Below, one piece after another: positions 35,760-44,582 of a DNA stretch of 54,258 nt; the first letter of the stretch is position 1, and every line of letters begins with the position of its first letter. The translations under genes were made by a program, and so were the position numbers. The DNA is from Clostridia bacterium (GTDB taxonomy: Bacteria > Bacillota > Clostridia > Oscillospirales > Acutalibacteraceae), in NCBI GenBank assembly GCA_017410195.1, contig JAFQRF010000007.1:1-54258 (forward strand), given 5' to 3'. The notes beneath the pieces are model-generated. The model had not been told where the DNA came from and did not search any database. It saw only the letters and a list, made by a program, of their open reading frames with translations.

Positions 35760-36560
35760 ATGTCCGATTTATACAGCTCAATCTGCATTTCATCCGTCAA
35801 GGCTTCGGCGCTTGAAATTGCAGGTATTGAAACCCCCGAAAATATTGAAAATCCAAACCCCGTTCTGACGGCACTCGCAGAAAAAAAGCTCGGCACCGAG
35901 AAGGCTGACAGAGTTGTTATCTATAATCCCGATGCCGTTGCGCTCTGGGTTTATCAAAAGTATACTTCGATGTTCACAAAGGCGGCACTCTGCTCAGACG
36001 TTGCGTTGCCGATGCTTTCGGTTATGCCAAGCGTTACTCCCGTCTGCTTTGCGTCGATGTATTCGGGAGTTATGCCCGATGTCCACGGCATAAAGAAATA
36101 TGAGAAACCCGTTCTAACCGTCAACACAATCTTCGACAGCTTTATTAAAGCGGGCAAAAAGGCGGCTATTGTTTCAACCGCAAAGGACAGCATATCGATG
36201 ATTTTCCTTAACAGAAATATGGAATATTTTATCTATGATACTCCCGAGGAGGTCAACAAAAAGGCACTTTCACTCATTGATGAGGACAGATTTGACCTTA
36301 TCGTAATCTATAACGGCAACTATGACGGAACAATGCATAAGCACGGACCTGAAGCTCCCGAATCCCTTGCCGCGCTTGAAATGAATATTAATTTTTATTC
36401 AGAGCTTGTTGAAAAAATCAACCGTCAGTGGAAAGACCATAAGGTTTTCTACGGCTTCTGCCCCGACCACGGCTGCCACGAAATCGACGGCGGCTGCGGC
36501 TCTCACGGTCTGGATATGCAGGAAGATATGAACGTTATACACTTTTACGGGGTAAAATAA
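35760..36560 (+). CDS. Type I phosphodiesterase / nucleotide-pyrophosphatase-like protein
   Basis: A 266-residue protein with the alkaline-phosphatase-like phosphodiesterase pattern: PSVTPVCFASMYSGVMPDVHGIKKYEKP, DLIVIYNGNYDGTMHKHGP, and C-terminal FCPDHGCHE...GSHG metal ligands. It is shorter than most family members, so a reduced domain is likely. ATG 35760 follows AAGGAG (35745-35750). The substrate is unknown. It stands alone between convergent or divergent neighbours. Confidence 0.78.
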   Translation: MSDLYSSICISSVKASALEIAGIETPENIENPNPVLTALAEKKLGTEKADRVVIYNPDAVALWVYQKYTSMFTKAALCSDVALPMLSVMPSVTPVCFASMYSGVMPDVHGIKKYEKPVLTVNTIFDSFIKAGKKAAIVSTAKDSISMIFLNRNMEYFIYDTPEEVNKKALSLIDEDRFDLIVIYNGNYDGTMHKHGPEAPESLAALEMNINFYSELVEKINRQWKDHKVFYGFCPDHGCHEIDGGCGSHGLDMQEDMNVIHFYGVK

Positions 36561-36574
36561 GTGCAGAGTGAACT

Positions 36575-36711
36575 CTGTTTCAAATGTGACGGGACTACAC
36601 AAAAATTAATTCCGAATTAAAACATCGGAGCGAAGCTCCCCTTAACTTTGCACTTTACATTTTGAACTTTGCACTTAATAACTCTGCATTCTGCACTCTG
36701 AATTCTGCATT
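36575..36711. repeat. Repeat mosaic after phosphodiesterase gene
   Basis: The block from about 36609 to 36675, starting TCCGAATTAAAACATCGGAG, is nearly identical to the reverse complement of 48487-48553 (about two differences in 66 by eye). The rest is the CTGCATTCTGCACTCTG module. No gene. Confidence 0.75.
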
Positions 36712-37797
36712 CTATTCGCTCCACCACTCACTTTTCCAAATCCGTTCAATGAGTTCTTCCGCAATTTTTGTGTGCTTTCCGAAGTTCATTGCTTCAACGT
36801 AGCAGGCTTCAAGTTCGTCATGCTCATCCTTAGCCATTCTCAGCGCACAAATCGCTTCGTTCATCAGCTCCTTTGATGCTTTTTTTGAAAACATCAGCCT
36901 TGCACGGTGCAAAGAAAGCTCAGCTGAGGAATAAAAACGGCGCAGAGAAACGGTTTTTGTCGGTATAATATCAGGTTCACAGAGCTTGTCGCAGGTGAAA
37001 AATCCGAGCGCAAGCTCTTTTATTATTATGTGACGGAGCTGTTTTTCGTTGCCGACAAACGGACTTGAAATAACCGAAAATCCGCTTGCAAGAGCATATG
37101 AACGAAGCTCGCCGATAAGCATTGATGCCGCAATTCCGAAATCATCCTCAAACATAACCGTTGTATCGCACATTTCATTGACTGTATCGGAAAGAAAATA
37201 ATATCCTTTTGGCGTTATCGCATCGAGCAGACGGATTTTTTCAAGACCGATTCTTCCGCTCGGTTTTTTGAAATAACGGTTAGAAACCCTTGATGCATAA
37301 CGCATCAGCCTTTCTTTATCAACGCATTCACGGCAGATTTTTTCACCGTCGCCATAGATTGAAAATGCCGAATCAACAAAACGTCTGCACCGCTGATGGC
37401 AGGCTTTGTTTTTATCGGTCAGAGCAATTATTTTTTCTTTATTTTCAAAAAGCTTTTGCTTATCCCAACAGTCACCGAGGTTGATTATTTCTCCTGTTGC
37501 TCCGGGATAATCGGGGTCAAGTGTATGCGGTGAAGTACCGTCGGCAATGCTGACTCTCAGCGACGGAAAGATAACCGCATCAAGCGAATCCGGGTCGGAT
37601 GAGCAGTAAATTCTTTCGCAATCAATGTCACGCCTTTCCATTTCGTCCGCAATTTTTTTCATCAGCGAGGATTTTCCCGTACCGGGTCCCCCTTTAATTA
37701 TATATGTATACTGTCCTTCAATTTTCGGAGTAAGCTGTGAAAAGCATGAGAAAAATCCGTTTCTTCCGCTTGAACCGAGAAAATATGATTGATTCAT
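36712..37797 (-). CDS. P-loop ATPase-like protein (PRK06851-type)
   Basis: A 361-residue protein with a Walker A motif YIIKGGPGTGKSSLMKKIA near residue 36 and no membrane segment. The layout fits the uncharacterised family with two nucleotide-binding halves found in many Firmicutes. The second half contains CSSDP-like and C-terminal helical regions of unknown role. It starts at ATG 37797 behind a GGAGG-like site in the reverse sense. Function unknown. Confidence 0.7.
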   Translation of the reverse strand: MNQSYFLGSSGRNGFFSCFSQLTPKIEGQYTYIIKGGPGTGKSSLMKKIADEMERRDIDCERIYCSSDPDSLDAVIFPSLRVSIADGTSPHTLDPDYPGATGEIINLGDCWDKQKLFENKEKIIALTDKNKACHQRCRRFVDSAFSIYGDGEKICRECVDKERLMRYASRVSNRYFKKPSGRIGLEKIRLLDAITPKGYYFLSDTVNEMCDTTVMFEDDFGIAASMLIGELRSYALASGFSVISSPFVGNEKQLRHIIIKELALGFFTCDKLCEPDIIPTKTVSLRRFYSSAELSLHRARLMFSKKASKELMNEAICALRMAKDEHDELEACYVEAMNFGKHTKIAEELIERIWKSEWWSE

Positions 37798-37849
37798 AAT
37801 TTACCTCCATATTTTAAATTAATAATTAAAAAAGGTCGCAATTTATATT

Positions 37850-38076
37850 CAATCCTCCGTCACGGCTAACCGCCGTGGTAACTCCCTCAGAAACACAGTC
37901 GCACTGCCTTCCTTGAAGCGTCGGCATTGCTCCTTGTTTCTTCACCTCAGCAGCTCACTTCATCCGCCACCGGCGGCGTTTCGCTGCTTCGCCCTTTGCC
38001 AAAGGAGGCTGATTTTACATGAAACTTTCTGCTATAGGCTCCTTAGAAAAGGAGCTGTCCGTAGGACTGAGGATTG
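37850..38076 (+). repeat. MITE-like element with CAATCCTC termini
   Basis: A 227-bp element, terminal inverted repeats CAATCCTCCGTC and GGACTGAGGATTG. It is the same as 27239-27475 in opposite orientation, and its ends match the shorter element 40225-40343. No ORF. The gap 37798-38316 holds it plus the SRP RNA promoter. Confidence 0.85.
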
Positions 38077-38277
38077 ATTAAATTATTTGTTAAACATTAA
38101 AAATTTTTCTCAACCACTTCAAATGATTTTTCTTTCTTCAAGGAGACGGTGTTTTTCGGTATGCACGTAAACCATCCCTTATGTTATCAAATTATTCAAA
38201 ACTTCAAAAAATGTGAAAAACAGGCATAGTTTCTTATGTTTTCTTTAAAAAATGAAGCAAAAAATCAAAAATTCCAC

Positions 38278-38306
38278 TTGATATTATTATAAATATAATA
38301 TATAAT
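38278..38306 (+). promoter_or_regulatory. Promoter of SRP RNA gene
   Basis: TTGATA (38278-38283) and TATAAT (38301-38306) are separated by 17 bases. Confidence 0.75.
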
Positions 38307-38316
38307 AGTACGGTAC

Positions 38317-38460
38317 AGAGTTTTGTTTTGGTCATGTGGCGTGTGGGTCCTGTGCGACAGGGCACCGTGAACCATGTCAGGCGGGTGAACCGAGCAGCAT
38401 TAAGCGGACAGTCTTGTGCGCCACAGTCCGCCTACCGCCATATGACCAAGATAAAACTCT
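38317..38460 (+). ncRNA. ffs: Signal recognition particle RNA (small bacterial type)
   Basis: The gene upstream of dnaX carries the SRP domain IV motif GUCAGG...AGCAGC (about 38377-38399), with a closing stem from TGGTCATGTGGCG to CGCCATATGACCA. The outer AGAGTTTT and AAAACTCT (38317-38324, 38453-38460) also pair. A T-run (38459-38466) ends it. The apical loop reads CGG-GUGAA-CCG instead of the common GGAA tetraloop. The position next to dnaX-ybaB-recR is the usual one in Firmicutes. Boundaries are approximate. Confidence 0.9.
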
Positions 38461-38499
38461 TTTTTTAATAAAAAGATTATTGATGAAGGAGTGAAAAGA

Positions 38500-40182
38500 A
38501 TGTATCAGGCGCTTTACAGAAAATGGAGACCGAAGGATTTCAGCGACGTTTACGGTCAGCCCCATGTAACCAGAACTCTCCGCAGCCAGCTTGAAAGCGG
38601 AAGAATCTCCCATGCATATCTTTTCACGGGTTCAAGAGGTACGGGTAAAACAACCTGCGCAAAAATTCTTTCAAAGGCGGTCAACTGCCTGAATCCCGTT
38701 GACGGCAACCCCTGCAACGAGTGCGAAATCTGCAGAGGAATAGAAAACGGCTCAATTCTTGACGTTATCGAAATCGATGCCGCCAGCAACAACGGTGTTG
38801 ACAATATCCGTGATTTGCGCGAGGAGGCAAACTTCACTCCTGCAAACGCAAAATACAGAGTATATATCATCGACGAGGTTCACATGCTCTCAATCGGAGC
38901 ATTCAATGCTCTTCTCAAAACCCTTGAAGAGCCGCCCTCACACGTTATTTTTATCCTCGCAACAACCGAAATCCACAAACTGCCGTCAACCATTCTTTCA
39001 AGATGTCAGCGTTTCGATTTCAAGAGAATTGCTCCCGAAGATATTACGGCAAGGCTTATGTATGTTGCGGAAAAAGAAAATGTTAACCTTACCTCAAACG
39101 CCGCAAGTCTTATTGCGAGAATTGCAGACGGCGGAATGCGAGATGCTCTTTCTCTGCTCGACCGATGCTTTGCAATGGGAACGGATATTGACGAAAACAC
39201 AGTCAGCGATGCTGCAGGCATTGCAGGCACGGTTCATCTTTTTTCTTTCTCGGAATTTGTTGCAAACGGCGATTTTACAAGCTCGCTCAGGCTTGTTTCA
39301 AAGCTCCACAGCGAAAGCTGCGACATCGACAGTCTTTGCACGGAATTGACTCTTCATTTCCGTAATCTCATGGTTGCAAAAACCGTCGGTGACTGCGAAG
39401 GACTGATTGTCTGTTCAAAGGATGAGCTTGCAAAAACAAAAGAAAGAGCTTCACAGCTCAAGCTTTCAAAAATCCTTTCGTGCATTGAAATTCTCGAACA
39501 GACGGCTAAAAACATAAAGAACGCCGCAAACAAAAAAATCCAGCTTGAAGCGGCTGTAATCAAGATGTGCGCTCCGTCATCATCATCGGGAGAAGGATTT
39601 TCCGCAGACCTTGAAGAAAGAATCAGCAAAATTGAAGAAAAGCTCCTTTCTCTCGCTTCGGGTGCAGTCATAAATCCCGCACAGGTTCAGAGAAACACAC
39701 AGCCTGAAACTGTTCCTTACGTACCCGAAGAAAAACCGGCAGAAGCTCCAAAACCTGCTTTCCAGCCTGCTCCCGTACCTAAGGAAGAACCGAAAGCAAA
39801 AGAATATGAAGCTCCGCCTGTTCCGGAAACTCCGTCAGTACCCCCCGCTCCTGCGGAAATTTCCGATATTCCCGACGGAAACTTTGACAACTGGGCGGAC
39901 GTTCTTGACAAACTGATGAAATATGATATACCGCTTTTCGGAATTCTTTCGAATTCCAGCGCATCAATTAAAAACGGCAGAGTCATAATTCATTCCGATA
40001 ATTCTACTCTCTTTGATTTTATCTGCACCGATACCCATTCAAAAGAGCTTGCAAGAGCCGTTTATGAGGTTATGGGCAGAAAAATGAAAATTGCGGTTTC
40101 AAACAGCGATAAACCCAAGGCGGATAAAAGTCCGCTCGAAAATTTAAAGGCTAAAATTAATCAATTTAATTCAAATAACTGA
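38500..40182 (+). CDS. dnaX: DNA polymerase III subunits gamma/tau
   Basis: A 560-residue clamp-loader subunit. ATPase domain: SRGTGKTTCAKIL (near 44-56), a Cys4-type zinc cluster in NCLNPVDGNPCNECEICRG, IDAASNNGVDNIRDLREEANF and HMLSIGAFNALLKTLEEPP. A Pro/Glu-rich linker (about 400-470) leads to the C-terminal tau-type tail. ATG 38500 is set by AAGGAG (38486-38491); GTG 38491 is an alternative. No clear slippery site for gamma production. Confidence 0.94.
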   Translation: MYQALYRKWRPKDFSDVYGQPHVTRTLRSQLESGRISHAYLFTGSRGTGKTTCAKILSKAVNCLNPVDGNPCNECEICRGIENGSILDVIEIDAASNNGVDNIRDLREEANFTPANAKYRVYIIDEVHMLSIGAFNALLKTLEEPPSHVIFILATTEIHKLPSTILSRCQRFDFKRIAPEDITARLMYVAEKENVNLTSNAASLIARIADGGMRDALSLLDRCFAMGTDIDENTVSDAAGIAGTVHLFSFSEFVANGDFTSSLRLVSKLHSESCDIDSLCTELTLHFRNLMVAKTVGDCEGLIVCSKDELAKTKERASQLKLSKILSCIEILEQTAKNIKNAANKKIQLEAAVIKMCAPSSSSGEGFSADLEERISKIEEKLLSLASGAVINPAQVQRNTQPETVPYVPEEKPAEAPKPAFQPAPVPKEEPKAKEYEAPPVPETPSVPPAPAEISDIPDGNFDNWADVLDKLMKYDIPLFGILSNSSASIKNGRVIIHSDNSTLFDFICTDTHSKELARAVYEVMGRKMKIAVSNSDKPKADKSPLENLKAKINQFNSNN

Positions 40183-40224
40183 TGTATCGGCAGCTTGACT
40201 TCAAGCCACCGCAAAAATTAAATT

Positions 40225-40343
40225 CAATCCTCCGTCATTTTCTTACGAAAATGCCACCTCCTTTGCCAAAGGAGGCTATTGTTACATGAAGATTTCTGCT
40301 ATAGGCTCCTTAGAAAAGGAGCTGTCCGTAGGACTGAGGATTG
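40225..40343 (+). repeat. Short MITE-like element with CAATCCTC ends
   Basis: 119 bp, ends CAATCCTCCGTC and GGACTGAGGATTG, with the inner CCTTAGAAAAGGAGCTGTCC shared with the 37.9 kb copy. It looks like an internally deleted version of the longer element. Confidence 0.85.
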
Positions 40344-40452
40344 ATTATAAATCAGCCATAGGTTTAGCCTATCATTAATGTTACAAATTAACACTTCATG
40401 CTCCAACGGAGCAATTCATTTCAAAAATATAAAATTTCGGAGGATATATAAA

Positions 40453-40785
40453 ATGAAAGCAAGAATTCCCGGCGCTCCCCAGGGCGGCAACATGATGAAA
40501 AAAATTCAGGAAATGCAGGAAAATATGACAAGAATTCAGCAGGAAGTTGAAGCAACAGAATTTTCATCCTCAGTCGGCGGCGGTGCAGTTGAGGTTGTTG
40601 TCAACGGCGCACACGAAGTAACCGCAGTCAATCTCAAGCCCGAGGTTGTTGACCCCGAAGATGTTGAAATGCTTCAGGATCTCATCATTTCCGCATTCAA
40701 TGAAAGCATCCGCAAGGCTAATGAAGCCATGGAGCAGGGCATGGAAAAGGCTAAGGGCGGTCTTTCAATCCCCGGTCTGTTCTGA
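40453..40785 (+). CDS. ybaB: YbaB/EbfC nucleoid-associated protein
   Basis: A 110-residue DNA-binding protein: MMKKIQEMQENMTRIQQEVEATEF, VEVVVNGAHEVTAVNLKPEVVDPED and LQDLIISAFNESIRKANE. ATG 40453 lies behind CGGAGGA; the longer frame includes a repeat-like region. It is coupled to recR by a one-base overlap, in the standard dnaX-ybaB-recR order. Confidence 0.95.
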   Translation: MKARIPGAPQGGNMMKKIQEMQENMTRIQQEVEATEFSSSVGGGAVEVVVNGAHEVTAVNLKPEVVDPEDVEMLQDLIISAFNESIRKANEAMEQGMEKAKGGLSIPGLF

Positions 40786-41384
40786 TGAGCGGATTTACTC
40801 CTTCTCTCGAGCAGCTTATTGAGCAGTTTGCCCGGCTCCCGTCCGTCGGTAAAAAAAGTGCGCAAAGGCTCGCTTTTCATGTTCTCAACATGAGCGATGC
40901 CGATGCACAGAAATTCACGGATACAATTCTCAATGCCCGAAAATCAATCAGCCGATGCAAAATATGCTGCAATCTCACCGACGGCGAGATATGCGGCATC
41001 TGCTCGTCACAGTCGAGGGATAAATCGACAATCTGTGTTGTTGAAGATCCCCGTGACGTTATCGCAATTGAGAGAACCCACGAATATAACGGGCTTTATC
41101 ACGTTCTTCACGGAGTAATTTCACCGATGAACGACATAAATCCCGAAGATATCTGCATAAAAGAGCTGATTTACCGCCTTGAAGACGATACCGTCAAGGA
41201 AGTTATCATGGCAACAAATCCGACCGTTGAGGGCGAAGCAACCTCAATGTATATTTCAAGGCTGATAAAGCCTATCGGAGTCAATGTCAGCAGGCTTGCT
41301 TACGGCGTACCCGTCGGCGCAGACCTCGAATATGCGGATGAATTTACCCTTATCAGAGCAATTGAGGGAAGAAATAATCTTTAA
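40785..41384 (+). CDS. recR: Recombination mediator RecR
   Basis: A 199-residue protein of the RecFOR pathway. It has a helix-hairpin-helix region (LPSVGKKSAQRLAFHVLN), the Cys4 zinc finger CKICCNLTDGEICGICSS, and the Toprim domain (VVEDPRDVIAIE...). The ATG uses TGATG overlap with ybaB. Confidence 0.95.
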   Translation: MSGFTPSLEQLIEQFARLPSVGKKSAQRLAFHVLNMSDADAQKFTDTILNARKSISRCKICCNLTDGEICGICSSQSRDKSTICVVEDPRDVIAIERTHEYNGLYHVLHGVISPMNDINPEDICIKELIYRLEDDTVKEVIMATNPTVEGEATSMYISRLIKPIGVNVSRLAYGVPVGADLEYADEFTLIRAIEGRNNL

Positions 41385-41385
41385 T

Positions 41386-41500
41386 AATGAAAAATGAATA
41401 ATTAATAATGAATAATTTCGGGCGGGTTTCACCCGCATCCAATATAATAAGCGTCGCAGACCCATAATTTTTCATTCTTCATTTTTAATTATTCATTCAA
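41386..41500. repeat. AT-rich inverted-repeat element between recR and the oriC region
   Basis: Outer arms of AATGAATAAT / ATTATTCATT type with core GCGGGTTTCACCCGC and GCGTCGCAGACCC. Matches the elements at 22246-22352 and 43155-43465. Confidence 0.75.
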
Positions 41501-41760
41501 AAAGTTTTCCACATATTTATCCTTTTCCACATCCGAGTTTTCCACTTATTAACATTGACATAAAATGACAAGTGTAAAACTCAAAGTTTTCCACAAAAAA
41601 AAGTTAATCTTTTCCGATTGATTTTCTATATTTTTCAAGGGCTTCTGGAGTTATACCATATTTCCACGCCCCCTACTATTACTACTATAATAAAGATAAG
41701 CTATGCATTCTATATATACGGCGAAAAACAAAAATTTCTTTTTTCCGCCGTCAGCTTTGC
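41501..41760 (+). other. oriC: oriC-like replication origin region upstream of dnaN
   Basis: Seen in sequence: DnaA-box-like TTTTCCACA at 41505-41513, 41523-41531, 41587-41595 and TTTTCCACT at 41538-41546. Farther right are a weaker box (ATTTCCACG, 41660-41668), a C-rich patch, and then CTACTATTACTACTATAA (41673-41690), which reads as repeated 3'-GAT-5' DnaA-trios. An AT-rich stretch follows. This order (boxes, GC patch, trios, AT-rich) matches the basal unwinding unit of the B. subtilis oriC, which also lies upstream of dnaN. Whether it fires is inference. No dnaA gene is next to it. Confidence 0.68.
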
Positions 41761-41813
41761 AGAAAGTGAGTGAATAACTTTTTCTGCCATTTCCAACCAA
41801 GGAGGAACACCAA

Positions 41814-42923
41814 ATGAAAATAATCTGCAACACACTTGAGCTTTCAGAGGCTTGCCAGAATGTTCAGAGAGCAGCTTCAACAAAAACAGCCATCCCTGCA
41901 ATTGAGGGTATTCTCATGGTTGCAAAGGAAGGAACTCTGACCCTTACCGGCTATGACCTTGAAATGGGAATAACAACTTCAATTTCTGCAAGAGTTGAGG
42001 AGGAGGGCGAGCTTGTTCTCAATGCCCATATGTTCAGTGAAACTCTCAGAAAGCTGCCCGATGTCAATGTCAGTATTGACAGCGATGCAAGACACATTGC
42101 GACAATTTCATGCGGTGAGTTTGAATCAACTCTTATCGGAATCTCCGCAGAAGAATATCCCGACCTTCCTTCGGTTTCGGGCGGATATCCTATTTCCGTA
42201 AAGCAGGAAATTCTCAAGGATATGATAAGAAAAACAATTTTCTCCGCCGCAATCAAGGACAGCAAGATTGTTCACACGGGAATAAAGTTTGAAATTGAAG
42301 ATAATCATATCAGGCTCATTGCCGTTGACGGCGTGCGCCTTGCAATCAGAAACGAAAACATTGCCTATGAGGGCGAAAATCTTTCATTCGTTGTTCCTGC
42401 AAAAACTCTTTCGGAAGTAACAAAGCTTATGAACGATGACGATGCGGATGTTACTCTCGGAGTAGGCAAAAGACACATTATTTTCGAAGTCAACGGCTAT
42501 AACATAATTTCACGTCTGCTTGACGGTGAATTTCTTAATTATAAGGCTGCAATTCCCTCTGCAACAAAGACGGTTATCAACGTTAACACAAGAAATCTTA
42601 TCGACAGTATTGACAGAACATCGCTGATTATCACGGATAAAATAAAAAGCCCTGTCAAATGCATTTTCGGTGATAATCTGATAAAAATTTCAAGCATTAC
42701 CTCTCTCGGTACTGCAAACGACAGAATTTCCGCAGCTATCAGCGGTGAAAACTGCACAATCGGCTTTAATAATAAGTATATGCTCGATGCGCTCAAGGTT
42801 TGTGACACAGACGAAGTGAGAATCATGCTCAACGGACCCGTTGCGCCCATACTTATCGTACCCAACGAGGGTGACAGTTTCATATTCCTTATTCTTCCCG
42901 TGAGGCTGAAAAATGAAGATTAA
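41814..42923 (+). CDS. dnaN: DNA polymerase III beta subunit (sliding clamp)
   Basis: A 369-residue clamp forming a dimeric ring. It matches the family across its length, with the final MLNGPVAPILIVP...FIFLILPVRL typical of the C-terminus. It begins at ATG 41814 behind AAGGAGG. It is usually preceded by dnaA; here it is preceded by the oriC-like region and recR. It overlaps the S4 gene by 11 bases. Confidence 0.96.
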   Translation: MKIICNTLELSEACQNVQRAASTKTAIPAIEGILMVAKEGTLTLTGYDLEMGITTSISARVEEEGELVLNAHMFSETLRKLPDVNVSIDSDARHIATISCGEFESTLIGISAEEYPDLPSVSGGYPISVKQEILKDMIRKTIFSAAIKDSKIVHTGIKFEIEDNHIRLIAVDGVRLAIRNENIAYEGENLSFVVPAKTLSEVTKLMNDDDADVTLGVGKRHIIFEVNGYNIISRLLDGEFLNYKAAIPSATKTVINVNTRNLIDSIDRTSLIITDKIKSPVKCIFGDNLIKISSITSLGTANDRISAAISGENCTIGFNNKYMLDALKVCDTDEVRIMLNGPVAPILIVPNEGDSFIFLILPVRLKNED

Positions 42924-43152
42924 AGTTAAGGTTGCCGAAAAAAGGCAGGTTACAAAAAAAATAGATACAGATTTTATCAGACTTGATGCTTTTCTGAAGA
43001 TGTGCGACGCTGTTCAGACGGGCGGCCACGCAAAGATTGTTATTCAGGAAGGCGAAGTCAGAGTTAACGGCGAAATTTGTACTCAAAGAGGCAAAAAGCT
43101 CCGTTCAGGCGACAAAGCAGAGTTTGAAAACGTTGTGTATAGCGTGGAATAA
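42913..43152 (+). CDS. S4-domain RNA-binding protein (YaaA/RlbA type)
   Basis: A 79-residue protein of the S4-like family: FIRLDAFLKMCDAVQTGGHAKIVIQEGEVRVNGEICTQRGKKLRSGD. Related proteins bind ribosomal RNA. Its position between dnaN and recF is conserved in Firmicutes. Confidence 0.92.
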   Translation: MKIKVKVAEKRQVTKKIDTDFIRLDAFLKMCDAVQTGGHAKIVIQEGEVRVNGEICTQRGKKLRSGDKAEFENVVYSVE

Positions 43153-43154
43153 AA

Positions 43155-43465
43155 TTTAAATTAAAAATTAAAAATGAATAATGAAAAATTGATGGTCGCT
43201 ACGCTCCGAATTATATATTGCTCCGCAAAAGCTGATTAAATCATTCCGTCATTTTCTTACGAAATTGCCACCGATTTGCCTCCCCTTTAGGGGAGGTGCT
43301 GAGCATAAGCGAAGCGGAGGGGTTTCAAAAAGTGAGGCAAATATAAAAATGAGCTTTCTGTTAATGCTCCTTAAAGAGGGAGATGTCCGCAGGACTGAGG
43401 GAGTTTATAAAAAATGTGTCGCAGACCCTTAATTTTTCATTATTAATTATTCATTTTTCATTAAA
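43155..43465. repeat. Composite repeat between S4 gene and recF
   Basis: An outer AT-rich inverted-repeat element (AATTAAAAATGAATAATG / TTAATTTTTCATTATTAATT, GTCGCAGACCC core) is interrupted by a MITE-like segment (about 43245-43402, CCGTCATTTTCTTACG to GGACTGAGGGAG). The gap 43153-43483 has no gene. It breaks the usually tight S4-recF spacing. Confidence 0.75.
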
Positions 43466-43483
43466 AGAAAGGAATGGTAAAAG

Positions 43484-44578
43484 TTGATAATTAAATACCA
43501 TTCCGCAAAGAATTTCAGAAATCTTGATTCAATTGAATTCGAGCCGCACCCCGAAATGAACGTTATCTACGGTGAAAACGGTCAGGGAAAGACAAATATT
43601 ATTGAAAGCATCTGGCTTCTGACGGGATTTTACAGCTTCCGTGCAAGAAAAAATGCTCAGCTCATTCGGCAGGGAAATGATGAAGCCGAAATTGTCAACA
43701 GATTTTATTCACACATGCGTGAACAAAATGCTGTTATGAAAATCAACAAGAAAAAAGAAATAACCCTCAACGGAATCAAAGAAGAATCCCCGAGAGTTAT
43801 GATGGGCAAATATTATGCCGTTGTTTTTTCGCCCGCAACGCTCGGAATAGTCCAGGACGGACCGGGCGAAAGAAGAAAGATGCTCGATATTGCGCTGAGC
43901 CTTATCAAGCCGAACTATGCGGTGATTATGTCAAGATATCTGCGTGTGCTTGACCAGAGAAATGCTCTTCTGAAAAAAATGGGCGAGCGTAGCTTTGAAA
44001 ACGATTATATTATGCCGTGGAATACCGAGCTTGCAAATCTCGGCTCAAAAATAATCAAATACCGCCTCGATTATATCGAAATGCTTTCAGATATTTCGAC
44101 GGAAATATATAAAGGCATCAGCTCGGGCAGAGAAGAATTTTCTTTTTATTATGATTTTTCCCCGGAAAATATAAGCGAAGAAGAAATAAGAGAAAAGCTT
44201 ATTGCTGATATAGAAAAATCAAAAGAGGCTGACCTGAAAAGGCTTTATACAAACGCAGGTCCCCACACTCACGACCTTGTTCTGAATCTGAACGGCAGAG
44301 ATGCCCGTGTTTTCGGCTCTCAGGGTCAGCAGAGGTCATGCGCACTTGCGTTAAAGCTTGGTGAAGCGTCAATTATCGAAACCGTTACGGGTGAAAGCCC
44401 CGTTGTGCTTCTCGACGATGTTATGAGCGAGCTTGACGAAGGCAGGCAAACCTTCATTCTTAATTATCTTGATAATTGGCAGGTTTTTATCACATGCTGC
44501 GACCCGTCAACGCTTTTGCGTTCAAAAAAAGGCAAGGCATTTGAGGTTATTGAGGGCAAAATAAAAGAAATGGAGTAA
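43484..44578 (+). CDS. recF: DNA replication and repair protein RecF
   Basis: A 364-residue SMC-like ATPase: Walker A YGENGQGKTNIIESIW (30-37), signature SQGQQRSCALALKLGEA and Walker B PVVLLDDVMSELDEGRQ. It loads RecA at gaps with RecO and RecR. It starts at TTG 43484 behind AAAGGA. Family length is normal. Confidence 0.95.
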   Translation: MIIKYHSAKNFRNLDSIEFEPHPEMNVIYGENGQGKTNIIESIWLLTGFYSFRARKNAQLIRQGNDEAEIVNRFYSHMREQNAVMKINKKKEITLNGIKEESPRVMMGKYYAVVFSPATLGIVQDGPGERRKMLDIALSLIKPNYAVIMSRYLRVLDQRNALLKKMGERSFENDYIMPWNTELANLGSKIIKYRLDYIEMLSDISTEIYKGISSGREEFSFYYDFSPENISEEEIREKLIADIEKSKEADLKRLYTNAGPHTHDLVLNLNGRDARVFGSQGQQRSCALALKLGEASIIETVTGESPVVLLDDVMSELDEGRQTFILNYLDNWQVFITCCDPSTLLRSKKGKAFEVIEGKIKEME

Positions 44579-44582
44579 AAAT

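Noticed and set aside
39523-39545. A-run in dnaX as possible slippery site for gamma production
   Set aside because: The heptamer is C AAA AAA A rather than A AAA AAG-type, and no Shine-Dalgarno or stem was seen next to it.
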